Shown here piece after piece: positions 5,781-6,682 of a stretch of 6,682 nt of DNA (the first letter of the stretch is position 1; each line of letters begins with the position of its first letter). A program made the translations under genes and the position numbers. The notes under the pieces were generated by a model. The model saw nothing but the letters and a program-made list of their open reading frames with translations, did not search any database and was not told the DNA's origin. The DNA is from Brevundimonas sp. (GTDB lineage: Bacteria > Pseudomonadota > Alphaproteobacteria > Caulobacterales > Caulobacteraceae), in NCBI RefSeq assembly GCF_031082345.1, contig NZ_JAVHLH010000161.1, positions 1-6,682 on the forward strand, in the 5' to 3' direction.

Positions 5781-5785
5781 GGAGG
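5781..5785 (+). promoter_or_regulatory. Strong ribosome-site-like GGAGG for an alternative PncC start
   Basis: GGAGG lies 6 bases before an in-frame ATG at 5792, 27 codons upstream of the preferred start at 5873. By spacing it is a better ribosome site than anything before 5873 (GGGA only 2 bases away). The extra residues are Arg/Gly-rich and not typical of the family, so the signal may be chance in G-rich sequence. Confidence 0.3.
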
Positions 5786-5872
5786 CGCCTGATGTCGGCC
5801 CGGGGGAGGGGCCAGACAAGCGGCCCCATTGTCGCGGGGGAACGCGACGGCGAGCGTGGCCGTTGCGGGATC

Positions 5873-6385
5873 ATGACGGAAACCCTGAGCCCCGCCCTGC
5901 CCGACGACGTGGAAGCCCTGATCGACCGGGTGTTGCGGGAGGCCGGCGACCGGGGCCTGACTCTCGCCACGGCCGAAAGCTGCACCGGGGGGCTGATCGC
6001 CTCCGTCTTGACCGACGTCGAGGGCCGCTCCCACGCCTTCGAACGCGGCTATGTCGTCTACACCGACGACGCCAAGGCCGAGGAGCTGGCCGTGCCCACG
6101 CGCCTGATCGACCAGAACGGCGCCGTCTCCGGGCCCGTCGCCTGCGCCATGGCCGAGGGCGCGTTGCGGCGTTCGGGCGCGGCCGTGGCCGTCGCCGTCA
6201 CCGGCTTCGCCGGCGCCGCCGGCCCCGACGATGAGCCGGGGCTGGTTCATTTCGCCCTCGCCGCCGCCGGGGCCCCGACGGTGCATGAGGAGCATCATTT
6301 CGGCGATATCGGGCGCGGCCCGGTGCGGATGGAATCCGTGCGGGTCGCCCTGCGCATGCTGGAGCAGGCGGTCACCAAGCGTTAA
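5873..6385 (+). CDS. pncC: Stand-alone CinA C-terminal domain protein, NMN amidohydrolase (PncC)
   Basis: Cytoplasmic enzyme of 170 residues. The CinA C-terminal domain hydrolyses nicotinamide mononucleotide to nicotinic acid mononucleotide and ammonia, recycling NMN released by NAD-dependent DNA ligase and similar reactions. Signature blocks are visible: TAESCTGG at 33-40 with the conserved serine, FERGYVVYTDDAKAEEL at 56-72, NGAVSGPVACAMAEGAL at 82-98, and VTGFAGAAGP at 109-118. The last block departs from the usual SGIAGPxGG by two inserted residues before the proline and lacks the double glycine. Length is close to Escherichia coli PncC (165); the N-terminal molybdopterin-like domain of full-length CinA is absent. 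The start at 5873 is chosen from family length; an in-frame ATG at 5792 has a better ribosome site and would give 197 residues. The following exported-protein gene begins 37 bases after the stop and may be co-transcribed. Confidence 0.92.
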   Translation: MTETLSPALPDDVEALIDRVLREAGDRGLTLATAESCTGGLIASVLTDVEGRSHAFERGYVVYTDDAKAEELAVPTRLIDQNGAVSGPVACAMAEGALRRSGAAVAVAVTGFAGAAGPDDEPGLVHFALAAAGAPTVHEEHHFGDIGRGPVRMESVRVALRMLEQAVTKR

Positions 6386-6401
6386 CCGCGTTGAAAGGCG
6401 A

Positions 6402-6421
6402 CGCGCGCGAGTGTGCGCGCG
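6402..6421 (+). other. GC hairpin directly in front of a start codon
   Basis: CGCGCGC (6402-6408) pairs perfectly with GCGCGCG (6415-6421) around the loop GAGTGT. It ends one base before the ATG at 6423. The only ribosome-site-like sequence, GAAAGG (6393-6398), lies on the far side of the stem. No T run follows, so it is not a normal terminator for pncC. Confidence 0.55.
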
Positions 6422-6422
6422 C

Positions 6423-6682
6423 ATGTCCGGGGCCTCGTCAAAGCGCATTCTTCGCACCACCGTCGCCGCCGCCGCGGCCGGCGCGGTCGCGTTCGCCCCC
6501 CTGGCGCCGCTCGCCCAGGAAGCCGGCGCCGCGCTGGACCCGATCACCATCCGCATCGGCTCGAACGCCGAGTTCACCCGGATCGAGTTCGCGGGCGTGG
6601 TCGGATCCCGCTCGCGCGTGCGCCGCGAGGGCGACAAGGTCATCGTCCGCATCGGCTCCACCGCCGCCCCCGACGTCTCCCG
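6423..6682 (+). CDS. Exported protein with AMIN-like N-terminal domain, 3' end outside window
   Basis: The first 86 codons are visible. Residues 1 to about 32-36 form a Sec signal peptide (basic SSKR near the start, alanine-rich hydrophobic core, possible cleavage near LAQEAGA), so the protein is exported to the periplasm or envelope. The mature part begins with a beta-rich stretch, ITIRIGSNAEFTRIEF and then DKVIVRIGS. This pattern matches the AMIN-like segments found at the N-terminus of many alphaproteobacterial envelope proteins, often followed by tetratricopeptide repeats or an amidase. The C-terminal domain that would define its job is outside the window. An in-frame GTG at 6411 is an alternative start adding four residues (VCAR), 12 bases after GAAAGG. 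It probably shares a transcript with pncC. Confidence 0.75.
   Translation, partial: MSGASSKRILRTTVAAAAAGAVAFAPLAPLAQEAGAALDPITIRIGSNAEFTRIEFAGVVGSRSRVRREGDKVIVRIGSTAAPDVS

Noticed and set aside
5189..5872. N-terminal extension of PncC as one 398-codon plus-strand gene
   Set aside because: The extension is antisense to DUF983 and does not resemble the N-terminal domain of full-length CinA.
5357..6661. 434-codon open frame on the minus strand through PncC into DUF983
   Set aside because: Only the last 135 codons look like a protein family (DUF983). The upstream part is antisense to the well-supported PncC gene, and a GTG with a ribosome site marks the true start.
1..6682. CRISPR array, insertion sequence, toxin-antitoxin or defence genes
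   Set aside because: No spaced repeats, transposase, terminal inverted repeats or matching protein families were seen anywhere in the window.

Overview
The window is a GC-rich chromosomal segment from what looks like an alphaproteobacterium. Caulobacterales (Caulobacter, Brevundimonas or Phenylobacterium type) is the best guess. The guess rests on very high GC at third codon positions, an FdxA-type 7Fe ferredoxin beside an S4 protein and a SUV3-like helicase, and clustered GANTC sites of the CcrM type. It is inference from gene content and not a database match.

Left part (1-3796): the start of fdxA (minus, cut by the window edge), then a YceI-family periplasmic lipid-binding protein on the plus strand. 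A two-gene minus-strand unit follows, made of a SUV3-like RNA/DNA helicase and a small Hsp15-like S4 RNA-binding protein. Helicase stop and S4 start overlap in a 4-base ATGA. The 3' ends of the S4 gene and yceI overlap by 14 bases. The yceI-type gene lies in opposite orientation between the S4 gene and fdxA.

Middle part (3797-4992): a roughly 300-base non-coding stretch holds the probable helicase promoter, a 15-base perfect palindrome over its -10, two possible leader hairpins and three GANTC sites within 34 bases. Next comes a tRNA-Arg(CCU) gene on the plus strand, which appears to have swapped the near-universal G19-C56 tertiary pair to C19-G56. Convergent to it is an unfamiliar 263-codon gene that resembles a degenerate EAL (cyclic-di-GMP phosphodiesterase) domain.

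Right part (4993-6682): a 364-base stretch without a convincing gene contains an AT-rich island (about 41% GC by hand count over 5041-5220, against visibly much higher GC in the flanking genes). It carries promoter-like and hairpin signals that could belong to a small RNA. Then a DUF983 membrane protein (minus, GTG start) is divergent from a stand-alone CinA C-terminal-domain protein (PncC, NMN amidohydrolase; plus). The window ends in the first 86 codons of an exported protein with an AMIN-like N-terminal domain, whose start codon directly follows a 7-bp GC hairpin.

Most of the window is ordinary housekeeping sequence. I see no CRISPR array, insertion sequence, toxin-antitoxin pair or defence system. 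The observations most worth checking are the tRNA tertiary-pair swap, the degenerate EAL-like protein, the AT-rich island as a possible small RNA, and the architecture of the helicase control region.
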